From assembly GCA_902489775.1 (NCBI GenBank), contig CABUBH010000040.1, forward strand, positions 1 to 17,240: DNA of 17,240 bases, in the 5' to 3' direction. How positions within the stretch are numbered: position 1 is the stretch's first letter; every line of letters begins with the position of its first letter. The notes under the pieces were generated by a model. The model had not been told where the DNA came from, ran no database searches, and worked only from the letters and a program-made list of their open reading frames with translations. Origin of the DNA: an uncultured Collinsella sp. (GTDB taxonomy: Bacteria > Actinomycetota > Coriobacteriia > Coriobacteriales > Coriobacteriaceae). This document shows, piece after piece, positions 8,091-14,440 of the stretch. The position numbers were made by a program, and so were the translations under genes.

Positions 8091-8246
8091 GTTTAGAGCG
8101 CTCATTCTGGGGCACAGTTTCCGTTAGACAGCTCAACCGGAAAGTGCGACCCGTTATTTGGCTGGATTCTGGGACGCAGTTTCCGCTGAGCGACCCTGGC
8201 GGAAAGTACATCCCATTCTGGACGCAAATTCCGGGACGCAGTTTCC
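8047..8246. repeat. Tandem array of hairpins with a 62-bp period
   Basis: Units start at 8047, 8109, 8171 and 8233, exactly 62 bp apart. Units 1-3 each consist of a 15-nt arm, a 14-nt loop and a 15-nt arm, with arm core CAGTTTCCG (CAGGCTTTCCG in unit 1) and CGGAAAGT or CGGAAAGC. Unit 4 keeps only the left arm (GGGACGCAGTTTCC). The loops differ in sequence but keep their length, and ATTCT or similar precedes most units. Unit 1 is perfectly paired; units 2 and 3 have a few mismatches. Confidence 0.85.
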
Positions 8247-8287
8247 TCGACGTCCGGTCACCCCATGCCCTCACGACCTCGGCGCAT

Positions 8288-8320
8288 AAAAAACGAGGGA
8301 AGGCACGCGTCCTTCCCTCG
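8288..8320 (-). terminator. aspS rho-independent terminator
   Basis: On the minus strand CGAGGGAAGG pairs with CCTTCCCTCG across a 7-nt loop and is followed by TTTTTT. It lies 25 bp past the aspS stop codon and is a textbook intrinsic terminator. Confidence 0.93.
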
Positions 8321-8345
8321 CAACAGGCAATATGTAGCCGCTCGC

Positions 8346-10133
8346 CTACATCAGGCGCAGGCTGACGTCCTTGAGCTGGGCGCCGGAAACGGCACTCGGA
8401 GCGCCCGACATGAGGTCGGAGCCACTGGCCGTCTTGGGGAACGCCATGACGTCGCGGATGGAATCGGAGCCGGTGAGCAGCATGCACACGCGGTCCAGAC
8501 CCAGAGCGAAACCGCCCATCGGGGGTGCACCAAACTTGAGGGCCTCCATGAGGAAGCCAAACTGAGACTCGGCACGCTCCTCGGTAAAGCCCAGGAGCTT
8601 GAGCATGGACATCTGCATCTCGGCGTTGTGGATACGCATACCGCCGCCGCCGGCCTCAAAGCCGTCCATGACAAAGTCGTAGGTGCAAGAACCGGCTGCC
8701 AACGGGTCGGCCTCAATCTTGGCGATGTCGGTCTCGGTCGGCAGGGTAAAGGGCTGGTGCTCGGCAGCATAGGCCTTGCGATCCTCGTCCCAATGGAACA
8801 GCGGGAAGTTGACGACCCACAGGAAGTCGTGACCCTCGCGCTTGATCTCAAGCGCATTGGCCATGTGCGAACGCATGCCGCCCAGAATCTCGTCGGAGAG
8901 CAGGCGCGGGCCGGCGGCGAACATCACAAGGTCGCCGGGCTCGACGTCCATGCGCTCGCGCAGAGCGGCCATCTCCTCGTCCGAGAAGAACTTGACGATG
9001 GGGCTGTTGATGGAGCCGTCCTCGCGGAAGGCGATCCAGGCCAGGCCCTTGGCGCCAAACGTGGAAGCCACCCCGGCGAGCTTATCGATCTTGGCACGTG
9101 CCCAGGCACCGGCGCCCTTGGCGTTGATGGCCTTGACGACAGAGCCCTCCTCATTTGCGGCGGTCGCGAAGACCTTGAACTTGGAGTTGGCAAAGATGTC
9201 GGTCAGGTCGACCAGGTGCATGCCATAGCGGGTATCGGGCTTGTCGGAGCCATAGGTGTCCATGGCATCCCAGTAGTTCATGCGACGCAGCGGCGTGGGC
9301 ATCTCGACACCCATGCGGCCGAAGGCATCGGCAAGAACCTCTTCGAGCGCGCTCATGACATCGTTCTGGTCCACGAAGGACATCTCGATATCGACCTGGG
9401 TGAACTCGGGCTGACGGTCGGCACGCAGGTCCTCGTCGCGGAAGCACTTGGCAACCTGGTAGTAGCGCTCGACGCCACCGACCATGAGCAGCTGCTTCAG
9501 AAGCTGCGGGGACTGCGGCAGAGCGTAGAAGTTGCCCGGCTGGATACGGCTGGGGACGATGAAGTCGCGGGCGCCCTCGGGCGTGGACTTAAACAGGGAG
9601 GGCGTCTCGACCTCCATGAACTCACGGTTGTGCAGCGCCTCGCGAATGGCAAAGGTAAAGTCGGAGCGCAGCTTGAGGTTTGCCATCATCTCGGGACGAC
9701 GGAGGTCCAGATAGCGATAGCGCAGACGGGTGTCCTCGCTGGTCTCGATGCCGTCCTCGATCTGGAACGGCGGGGTGACGGAAGTGTTGAGCACCTCGGC
9801 GTGGTCGGTCAGGACCTCGATCTCGCCGGTCGCGAGCTTGGCGTTGGTGGTCTCCTCGCCACGGGAGCGCACGACGCCGTGGATCTTGATAGGCCACTCG
9901 GGACGCATGGTCTCGGCAATCTTAAAGGCGTCGCCGTCGGAGTGCTCGGGGTCGAAGGTGAGCTGCGTGATGCCCTCGCGGTCGCGAAGGTCGCAGAAAA
10001 TAAGGCCGCCGTGATCGCGGCGACGGCTCACCCAACCGGTGAGGGTGACCTCTTCGCCCACGTTCTCGCGGCGAAGCTCGCCGCAGGTACGGGTGTGCAT
10101 GGAATGCTCGTCGATGGGACGGGTCTGGCTCAT
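8346..10133 (-). CDS. aspS: Aspartyl-tRNA synthetase
   Basis: A 595-residue class IIb synthetase that charges tRNA-Asp with aspartate. The N-terminal OB-fold anticodon-binding domain (about 15-115) contains GWVSRRRDHGG; the catalytic core holds motif 2 (FRDEDLRADRQPEF, from 231) and motif 3 (GLDR, 545-548), with the bacterial GAD insertion between (about 300-420). Length is that of bacterial AspRS. Histidine at 41 (RRRDHGG) replaces the leucine of E. coli (RRRDLGS); histidine there is a trait of non-discriminating AspRSs that also charge tRNA-Asn, which would require GatCAB elsewhere in the genome. ATG at 10133 is preceded by AAAGGAGG at 9 nt. A stem-loop lies just upstream of that site, and a strong terminator lies downstream. 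Confidence 0.97.
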   Translation of the reverse strand: MSQTRPIDEHSMHTRTCGELRRENVGEEVTLTGWVSRRRDHGGLIFCDLRDREGITQLTFDPEHSDGDAFKIAETMRPEWPIKIHGVVRSRGEETTNAKLATGEIEVLTDHAEVLNTSVTPPFQIEDGIETSEDTRLRYRYLDLRRPEMMANLKLRSDFTFAIREALHNREFMEVETPSLFKSTPEGARDFIVPSRIQPGNFYALPQSPQLLKQLLMVGGVERYYQVAKCFRDEDLRADRQPEFTQVDIEMSFVDQNDVMSALEEVLADAFGRMGVEMPTPLRRMNYWDAMDTYGSDKPDTRYGMHLVDLTDIFANSKFKVFATAANEEGSVVKAINAKGAGAWARAKIDKLAGVASTFGAKGLAWIAFREDGSINSPIVKFFSDEEMAALRERMDVEPGDLVMFAAGPRLLSDEILGGMRSHMANALEIKREGHDFLWVVNFPLFHWDEDRKAYAAEHQPFTLPTETDIAKIEADPLAAGSCTYDFVMDGFEAGGGGMRIHNAEMQMSMLKLLGFTEERAESQFGFLMEALKFGAPPMGGFALGLDRVCMLLTGSDSIRDVMAFPKTASGSDLMSGAPSAVSGAQLKDVSLRLM

Positions 10134-10389
10134 ACCAGTGATCCTCCTTTATGGATCTGTGCCGCCCCGTGTCGTTCCGGGCGGCGTCGTACAGATTTGC
10201 CCAGCCTGCGTAAACCGCGCAGCCAGACATGGCGTTCTATCTTATCGCACCTGTGTCGATGTGCCGCGGAAAAGTAACTCATGCCCAAAGACTTGACGGA
10301 GACGAAACAATTGGTGCACCGCGGCCGTCGCCAAGGCGTGCCGCGTGCGACAATGTGCCCCAATACAACTGCACTCGGAAAGGCCCGCC
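10134..10389. other. Divergent aspS/serB intergenic region
   Basis: 256 bp. It contains the aspS leader stem-loop and a smaller stem, CTGCG/CGCAG, at about 10205-10222. A TAAGAT hexamer on the minus strand near 10235 could be the aspS -10 element, but no good -35 goes with it. No clear serB promoter or ORF is visible. Confidence 0.5.
10155..10196 (-). promoter_or_regulatory. Stem-loop in the aspS leader
   Basis: ATCTGT/ACAGAT closes a second stem, GCCGCCC/GGGCGGC, with a 5-nt bulge and an 11-nt loop. It ends about 4 nt before the AAAGGAGG of aspS. There is no T-run, so it is not a terminator, and I see no T-box signature (no AGGGTGG-type element). It could affect ribosome access or mRNA stability. 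Confidence 0.5.
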
Positions 10390-11025
10390 ATGACTGCACG
10401 CCTCATCGTTATGGATATCGACTCCACACTCATCAACCAGGAGGTCATCGACCTGTTGGGCGAGGAGGCCGGCGTAGGCGAGCAAGTGGCGAAGATCACT
10501 GAGCGCGCCATGCGCGGCGAACTGGACTTTAAGCAGGCGCTCGAGGAGCGCGTGGGGCTGCTTGCCGGCTTGGACGAGAGTGTGTTCGAGCGTACCTTTG
10601 AGCGCGTGACGTTTACTCCTGGCGCGCTGGAGCTTGTGCGCTCAGCGCACAGCAAGGGCTGGAAGGTCGGCGTGGTAAGCGGCGGCTTCCATGAGGTGGC
10701 CGACAAAATCGTGGCCGCCGCGGGCATCGATTTTTGCCTGGCTAACCGCCTGGAGGTCGTGGACGGCAAGCTCACCGGTAAGCTGGCGGCAGACATCGTG
10801 ACCAAGGAATCCAAGCTCATCCGGCTGCTGGATTGGGCAGTTGAGTGCGGTGTCGATATGGCCCATACCGTCGCGATCGGCGACGGCGCCAACGACATCC
10901 CCATGATTCAGGCCGCGGGCACGGGCATCGCGTTTTGTGCCAAGCCCAAGACGCGCGAAGCCGCCCCGTTTGCCATCGACGAGCGCAACCTGATGCTCGC
11001 CATGGACATCATCCTGCGTGACTAG
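10390..11025 (+). CDS. serB: Phosphoserine phosphatase
   Basis: A 211-residue HAD-superfamily phosphatase for the last step of serine biosynthesis (phosphoserine to serine). Motif I is VMDIDST with nucleophile D9 and acid/base D11, motif II is VVSGG (S97), a conserved lysine lies near 139-142, and motif III is GDGANDIPM (D165, D169). It lacks the N-terminal ACT-like domain of E. coli SerB, which is usual for the short form. ATG at 10390 is chosen for the preceding GGAAAGG; an in-frame extension to 10345 lacks family similarity. It could in principle be a SerB-like HAD enzyme with another phosphomonoester substrate, but the motifs fit SerB closely. Confidence 0.9.
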   Translation: MTARLIVMDIDSTLINQEVIDLLGEEAGVGEQVAKITERAMRGELDFKQALEERVGLLAGLDESVFERTFERVTFTPGALELVRSAHSKGWKVGVVSGGFHEVADKIVAAAGIDFCLANRLEVVDGKLTGKLAADIVTKESKLIRLLDWAVECGVDMAHTVAIGDGANDIPMIQAAGTGIAFCAKPKTREAAPFAIDERNLMLAMDIILRD

Positions 11026-11061
11026 TCGATCCGTCTAACAATTGAATCAGTCTGTCCTATA

Positions 11062-11095
11062 GTTTCCGAACAATTTTGTCTTAGTGTTCGGAAAC
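11062..11095. promoter_or_regulatory. 11-bp inverted repeat upstream of larB
   Basis: GTTTCCGAACA and its perfect complement TGTTCGGAAAC, separated by 12 bp. The right half overlaps the -35 region of the larB promoter candidate, so it looks like an operator for a dimeric or tetrameric regulator, possibly the TetR-type protein at the end of this operon. It could also fold as the end of the serB transcript, but no T-run follows. Confidence 0.6.
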
Positions 11096-11107
11096 ATACC
11101 CTTTGAG

Positions 11108-11116
11108 TGCTAGACT
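11108..11116 (+). promoter_or_regulatory. larB promoter, extended -10
   Basis: TGCTAGACT, an extended -10 element, 24 bp before the larB start codon. The -35 position (about 11088-11093) is poor (TCGGAA), which would fit a promoter helped by an activator or by the extended -10 alone. Confidence 0.45.
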
Positions 11117-11139
11117 TTGCGCCGTCGAAGGGAACATAT

Positions 11140-11922
11140 ATGGATAAGCGAGATCTTGAGCAATTGCTGAGCGATGTTGCCGGCGGAGCAGTCACCCCTG
11201 CCGATGCCCTTACGCGCATCCAGACGGCTCCGACCGCCGATTTGGGCTTTGCGCAGCTCGATCTTTCGCGCGGAGTGCGCCAGGGAGCCGGCGAGGTTGT
11301 CTACGGTGCCGGTAAAACCGCCGAGCAGATTGCCGCCATTATCGAAGCGCTGCGCGATGCCGGCCAGGAACGTATCCTGGTCACGCGCCTGGATGCCGAA
11401 AAAGCCGCGCGCACCGCTGAGCTTCTCGGCAACGGCATTGACCTGGGATATGTCCCGGACGCGCAGCTCGCCCTCGTGGGCGGCAAGCCCTCCCCTACCG
11501 GCAACGGACGCATCGTCGTCGCCTGCGCCGGCACGAGCGACTTACCCGTCGCCGAAGAAGCCGCGTTGACGGCCGAGTTCTATGGCAACGAGGTCGACCG
11601 CCTCTACGACGTAGGTGTCGCCGGCCTGCACCGCCTGCTCGCGCATGCCGAGGAACTTGCCCAGGCGCAGGTGGTCATCGCCATCGCCGGCATGGAGGGC
11701 GCGCTGGCGAGCGTTATCGGCGGTCTGGTGAGCTGTCCGGTCATCGCCGTTCCCACCAGCGTTGGCTACGGCGCAAGTTTTGGTGGCGTAGCCGCGCTGC
11801 TCGCCATGCTCAACTCCTGTGCCAGCGGCGTTTCGGTCGTCAATATCGACAACGGCTTTGGCGCCGCCTACCAGGCAAGTCTTATCAATCATCTGAGCGC
11901 CGGCACACCCCGCGCCCGCTAA
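11140..11922 (+). CDS. larB: Nickel-pincer cofactor biosynthesis protein LarB
   Basis: A 260-residue enzyme of the AIR-carboxylase (PurE-like) fold. LarB carboxylates the pyridinium ring of nicotinic acid adenine dinucleotide and releases AMP, the first step to the pincer cofactor. The C-terminal core is well conserved: VACAGTSDLPVAEEA (128-142), GMEGALASVIGGL with E186, VPTSVGYG, and NSCASGV with C227. E186 and C227 are both six residues later than the catalytic E180 and C221 of L. plantarum LarB. ATG at 11140 is chosen because GAAGGGAA precedes it and family similarity starts there; an upstream GTG at 11107 overlaps the promoter. It is the first gene of larB-larC-tetR. Confidence 0.95.
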   Translation: MDKRDLEQLLSDVAGGAVTPADALTRIQTAPTADLGFAQLDLSRGVRQGAGEVVYGAGKTAEQIAAIIEALRDAGQERILVTRLDAEKAARTAELLGNGIDLGYVPDAQLALVGGKPSPTGNGRIVVACAGTSDLPVAEEAALTAEFYGNEVDRLYDVGVAGLHRLLAHAEELAQAQVVIAIAGMEGALASVIGGLVSCPVIAVPTSVGYGASFGGVAALLAMLNSCASGVSVVNIDNGFGAAYQASLINHLSAGTPRAR

Positions 11923-11932
11923 GGAGCATTCC

Positions 11933-12850
11933 ATGTCCAATCATCAGCACACGCTTATCATCGACGGCACCTCGGGCATCAGCGGCGACATGACCGTCGC
12001 GGCCCTGCTCGATCTGGACGCCAGCGAGGAGCACCTGCGCGAACAGCTCGCCACACTGCCGGTTGACGGGTTTGAGGTTGCCGTTACACGCGTAAACAAG
12101 CATGGCATCGACGCCTGCGACTTTGACGTTCAGCTGGCAGAGGAGCTCGAGAACCACGATCACGATATGGCCTGGCTCTACGGCAACGAAGCAGCTGCCG
12201 AGCACGAGCACAAGCATGAGCACCACCATCATGATCATGACGAGCACGAACATGAGCACTGCCACGAGCATGACCATGAGGCCCACGGTCATGGCCACGA
12301 GGGTCACCATCACGCCCACCACCATCACCACCGTTCTTTGGCGGACGTCACCGCCATCATCGATGGCTCGCAGTTAAGCGATGGCGCCAAGCGTCGCGCG
12401 CTCGCCATCTTTACCGCGCTCGCCGCCGCCGAGGCCAAGGCCCACGGCAAAACGCTCGAGACCGTCATGTTCCACGAAGTAGGCGCCATCGATTCCATCG
12501 TTGACATCTGCTCTGTCGCCATCTGCCTCGATGACCTGGGCATCGAGGATATTGTCGTCGAGTCGCTCTCCGAGGGTCACGGCACCATCCACTGTGCCCA
12601 CGGCCTTATGCCCATCCCGGTGCCCGCCGTCGTCAACCTATGCCAAGCAGGCAATATCGCCCTCACGCCCGCACCGGTCGCCGGCGAGCTCGTGACGCCC
12701 ACGGGCGCCGCCATCGTCGCCGCACTGCGCACGTCCGAGCACCTGCCGGCCCGCTACCGCATCGAAGCCGTCGGCTACGGCGCCGGCAAACGCCCCTACG
12801 AGGGTTGCTCCGGTACGCTCCGCTGCCTGCTTGTTCACGCGGACGCATAG
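11933..12850 (+). CDS. larC: LarC nickel-insertion protein, N-terminal domain only
   Basis: A 305-residue protein matching the first part (LarC1) of LarC, the CTP-dependent cyclometallase that inserts nickel into the pincer cofactor. It opens with IIDGTSGISGDM, has HEVGAIDSIVDI, and ends in VGYGAGKRPYEG...LRCLL, where LarC1 normally ends. Residues 91-133 hold 25 histidines in 43 residues, a likely nickel store or binding tail. The LarC2 domain (about 150 residues with an ETNIDDM-type motif) is absent, both in this frame and in the frames after the stop. In L. plantarum LarC2 is reached by a programmed frameshift; here the TetR gene begins 2 bp after the stop. It is 10 bp from larB, with TAAGGAG overlapping the larB stop. 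Confidence 0.93.
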   Translation: MSNHQHTLIIDGTSGISGDMTVAALLDLDASEEHLREQLATLPVDGFEVAVTRVNKHGIDACDFDVQLAEELENHDHDMAWLYGNEAAAEHEHKHEHHHHDHDEHEHEHCHEHDHEAHGHGHEGHHHAHHHHHRSLADVTAIIDGSQLSDGAKRRALAIFTALAAAEAKAHGKTLETVMFHEVGAIDSIVDICSVAICLDDLGIEDIVVESLSEGHGTIHCAHGLMPIPVPAVVNLCQAGNIALTPAPVAGELVTPTGAAIVAALRTSEHLPARYRIEAVGYGAGKRPYEGCSGTLRCLLVHADA

Positions 12851-12852
12851 CC

Positions 12853-13392
12853 ATGGACGCCCGCAAGACAAAAAGCCGCGCCGCCATCGTCGCGGCGTTC
12901 TCCGAACTCCTACGCGAAGAGGACTACGGCAAGATCACCGTCGGCGACATCATCGCGCGCGCCCACGTAGGCCGCGCGACATTCTACGGCCTCTTTAAGA
13001 GCAAAGACGGCCTACTGTCCGAGCTCGTGAGCGGCATCTGCACCCACGCCCTCGACGACGATGGTACGCCGCTCGACGACCCACTCGTGCAAGTCGAGCA
13101 TATCCTCAACAACCTCTGGGAACGCCGTCAGGGCGTTCGAGCCCTCGTAGCCGGCGCCGGCTCACGCGTCTTCGCCGACTGCTTACGCAAGACCATCATG
13201 TCACGAGCAGCCGAAACCGTCCCCGTCGACCCCGCAGGCCCCGCCGGCACCATGGACCGCAGCTTCTTACTGCACCACATAGCCTCAAGCTTCGTAGCCA
13301 CCGTCCAATGGTGGGCCTGGCACAACTTCCAAGCAGATAAGGCCGAAGTAGCCAAAGACTACCTATCAGCCATCAAGCCCCTCTTCGGCTAA
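12853..13392 (+). CDS. TetR/AcrR-family regulator
   Basis: A 179-residue regulator. The N-terminal helix-turn-helix is clear (residues 6-48: SRAAIVAAFSELLRE, then KITVGDIIARAHVGRATFYG and LFKSKDGLL). The C-terminal part, with SFVATVQWWAWHNF, resembles the DhaS-like TetR C-terminal class. It starts 2 bp after the larC stop without a good ribosome binding site, so translation is probably coupled to larC. Being the last gene of the larB operon makes it a candidate regulator of the lar genes, unlike L. plantarum, where a Crp/Fnr-type protein (LarR) does this. An open frame in phase extends upstream to 12640 inside larC, but it is low-complexity arginine-rich and not credible. Confidence 0.88.
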   Translation: MDARKTKSRAAIVAAFSELLREEDYGKITVGDIIARAHVGRATFYGLFKSKDGLLSELVSGICTHALDDDGTPLDDPLVQVEHILNNLWERRQGVRALVAGAGSRVFADCLRKTIMSRAAETVPVDPAGPAGTMDRSFLLHHIASSFVATVQWWAWHNFQADKAEVAKDYLSAIKPLFG

Positions 13393-13513
13393 GTAACTAT
13401 CCCTTCCCAAAGTGCCAACAGCAGCCCAACGCCCCTACCAGCAACAAGCCCCTCCCATCCAAATTCAGATATATATGTTGGGTTGCTTGTACGAACGCAA
13501 CAAAGACCCCGCA

Positions 13514-13638
13514 GCCGTCCGCATGGGGTAACTTCCCAGCGCACTCCGCAGGACGCAAAAAGGCTCGCCGCACAAAGTGCGCAGCGAGCCTTTTTGCATG
13601 TCCGAGGACGCGCTGGGAAGTTACCCCATGCGGACGGC
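13514..13638. repeat. Long nested hairpin element, copy 1
   Basis: A 125-bp element between the convergent tetR and larD genes. The outer arms 13514-13542 and 13610-13638 are a perfect 29-bp inverted repeat. Inside lie 12 nt on each side (ACTCCGCAGGAC on the left, ATGTCCGAGGAC on the right) and then the bidirectional terminator stem. The same architecture, with matching 12-nt internal segments, recurs at 16443-16568. Confidence 0.9.
13555..13597. terminator. Bidirectional terminator of larBC-tetR and larAD
   Basis: GCAAAAAGGCTCGC pairs with GCGAGCCTTTTTGC, with GCAC/GTGC inside and an AAA loop. An A5 run on the left and a T5 run on the right let it work in both directions. It forms the core of the nested hairpin element and is the only terminator seen between the two convergent transcripts. 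Confidence 0.85.
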
Positions 13639-13659
13639 GAACAACTATGTAGTCTTGGA

Positions 13660-14391
13660 CTAGAACATGCCCAAGAAACCGTGCACAAACAGTGCGGCCA
13701 GAGCGGCACCGACAAACGGAGCAATGCCAGGAACGAGCAGACCGTACTTCCAGTTGTTGTCGGCCTTGTTCTTGATCGGCAGCACCTGATAGGCCATGCG
13801 AGGACCAAGGTCACGAGCCTGGTTCATGGCGAAGCCGGTGATGCCGCCCATGCCCATGCCAACGGCCCAAACGATCAGGCCGACGCAGATAGCGAGCATC
13901 AGAACGTTCTCACCAGCGCGGCTAGCGGCAGCAAGGATGGCGCTGATGAACACAAAGGTGCAGATAGCCTCGCAGAAGAAGTTGCGAGCATAGTTGGTGC
14001 CCTCGGTGGTGGGGTTGGTCGAGAAGATGTTGCGCTGGGCAATGGGGTCGACGACGCCCTCGGAAGCCTTGAACTCATCGGCATACATAAGCCAAGCGAT
14101 TACGGCGCCCACAAAGCCGCCGAGCATATCGGCAATCATGAAGGGAATGCAGCTGCCCCACGGCACCAGACCTACGATGCACTGGGCGAGCACCATAGCC
14201 GGGTTCATGCACACGGCGCCGCCAAAGACAAACAGGCAGACCGAGATGCCAAAAGACCAAGTGGTGATGGCAAACATATGGCCGGAACCCTGATACTTGG
14301 TGCCCTTGAGCACGGTATCGCAGTGCACGCCCACGCCAAAGATGATCATGAGGGCCGTTGCGCCGAATTCGCAGAGAAGTTTGGTAAGCAT
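13660..14391 (-). CDS. larD: MIP-family channel, probable lactic acid channel LarD
   Basis: A 243-residue aquaglyceroporin-type channel with six hydrophobic segments and two half-helix loops. The first signature box is MNPAMV (N63-P64-A65); the second reads MNQARDLGPRM (N190-Q191-A192-R193-D194), the glycerol-facilitator form NPARD...PR with proline replaced by glutamine. In L. plantarum LarD is a GlpF-type channel for lactic acid encoded with the racemase. The assignment rests on this family plus its place 49 bp downstream of larA; a glycerol or water channel is the alternative. ATG at 14391 is preceded by AAGATAAGG. It is followed by the shared bidirectional terminator. Confidence 0.82.
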   Translation of the reverse strand: MLTKLLCEFGATALMIIFGVGVHCDTVLKGTKYQGSGHMFAITTWSFGISVCLFVFGGAVCMNPAMVLAQCIVGLVPWGSCIPFMIADMLGGFVGAVIAWLMYADEFKASEGVVDPIAQRNIFSTNPTTEGTNYARNFFCEAICTFVFISAILAAASRAGENVLMLAICVGLIVWAVGMGMGGITGFAMNQARDLGPRMAYQVLPIKNKADNNWKYGLLVPGIAPFVGAALAALFVHGFLGMF

Positions 14392-14440
14392 AAAACCTTA
14401 TCTTTCTTGTCGGTTATAAACGATTCGTTTAGGCCGCGTA

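Larger units (their letters stand above)
8041..8345. other. Gene-free region between the LacI-type gene and aspS
   Basis: 305 bp between convergent genes. It holds the first hairpin, which doubles as the regulator's terminator, then two more hairpins and a half unit of the same 62-bp array (to about 8246), about 40 bp with no visible feature, and the aspS terminator. No credible ORF. Confidence 0.8.

Noticed and set aside
8047..8246. CRISPR array
   Set aside because: The conserved parts are hairpin arms and the variable parts are 14-nt loops and short linkers; no direct repeat plus 30-nt spacer pattern and no cas genes.
10134..10200. T-box riboswitch before aspS
   Set aside because: No antiterminator consensus, specifier loop or terminator with a T-run was seen.
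8265..10277. 670-codon plus-strand ORF
   Set aside because: Antisense shadow of aspS; composition and extent follow the synthetase gene.
11030..11100. Intrinsic terminator of serB
   Set aside because: The inverted repeat has a 12-nt loop and no T-run on either side; its overlap with the larB promoter makes an operator more likely.
12640..12852. Programmed frameshift joining larC to the TetR frame
   Set aside because: The overlapping frame does not encode LarC2 and reads as arginine-rich noise before the TetR start; independent translation of TetR is simpler.
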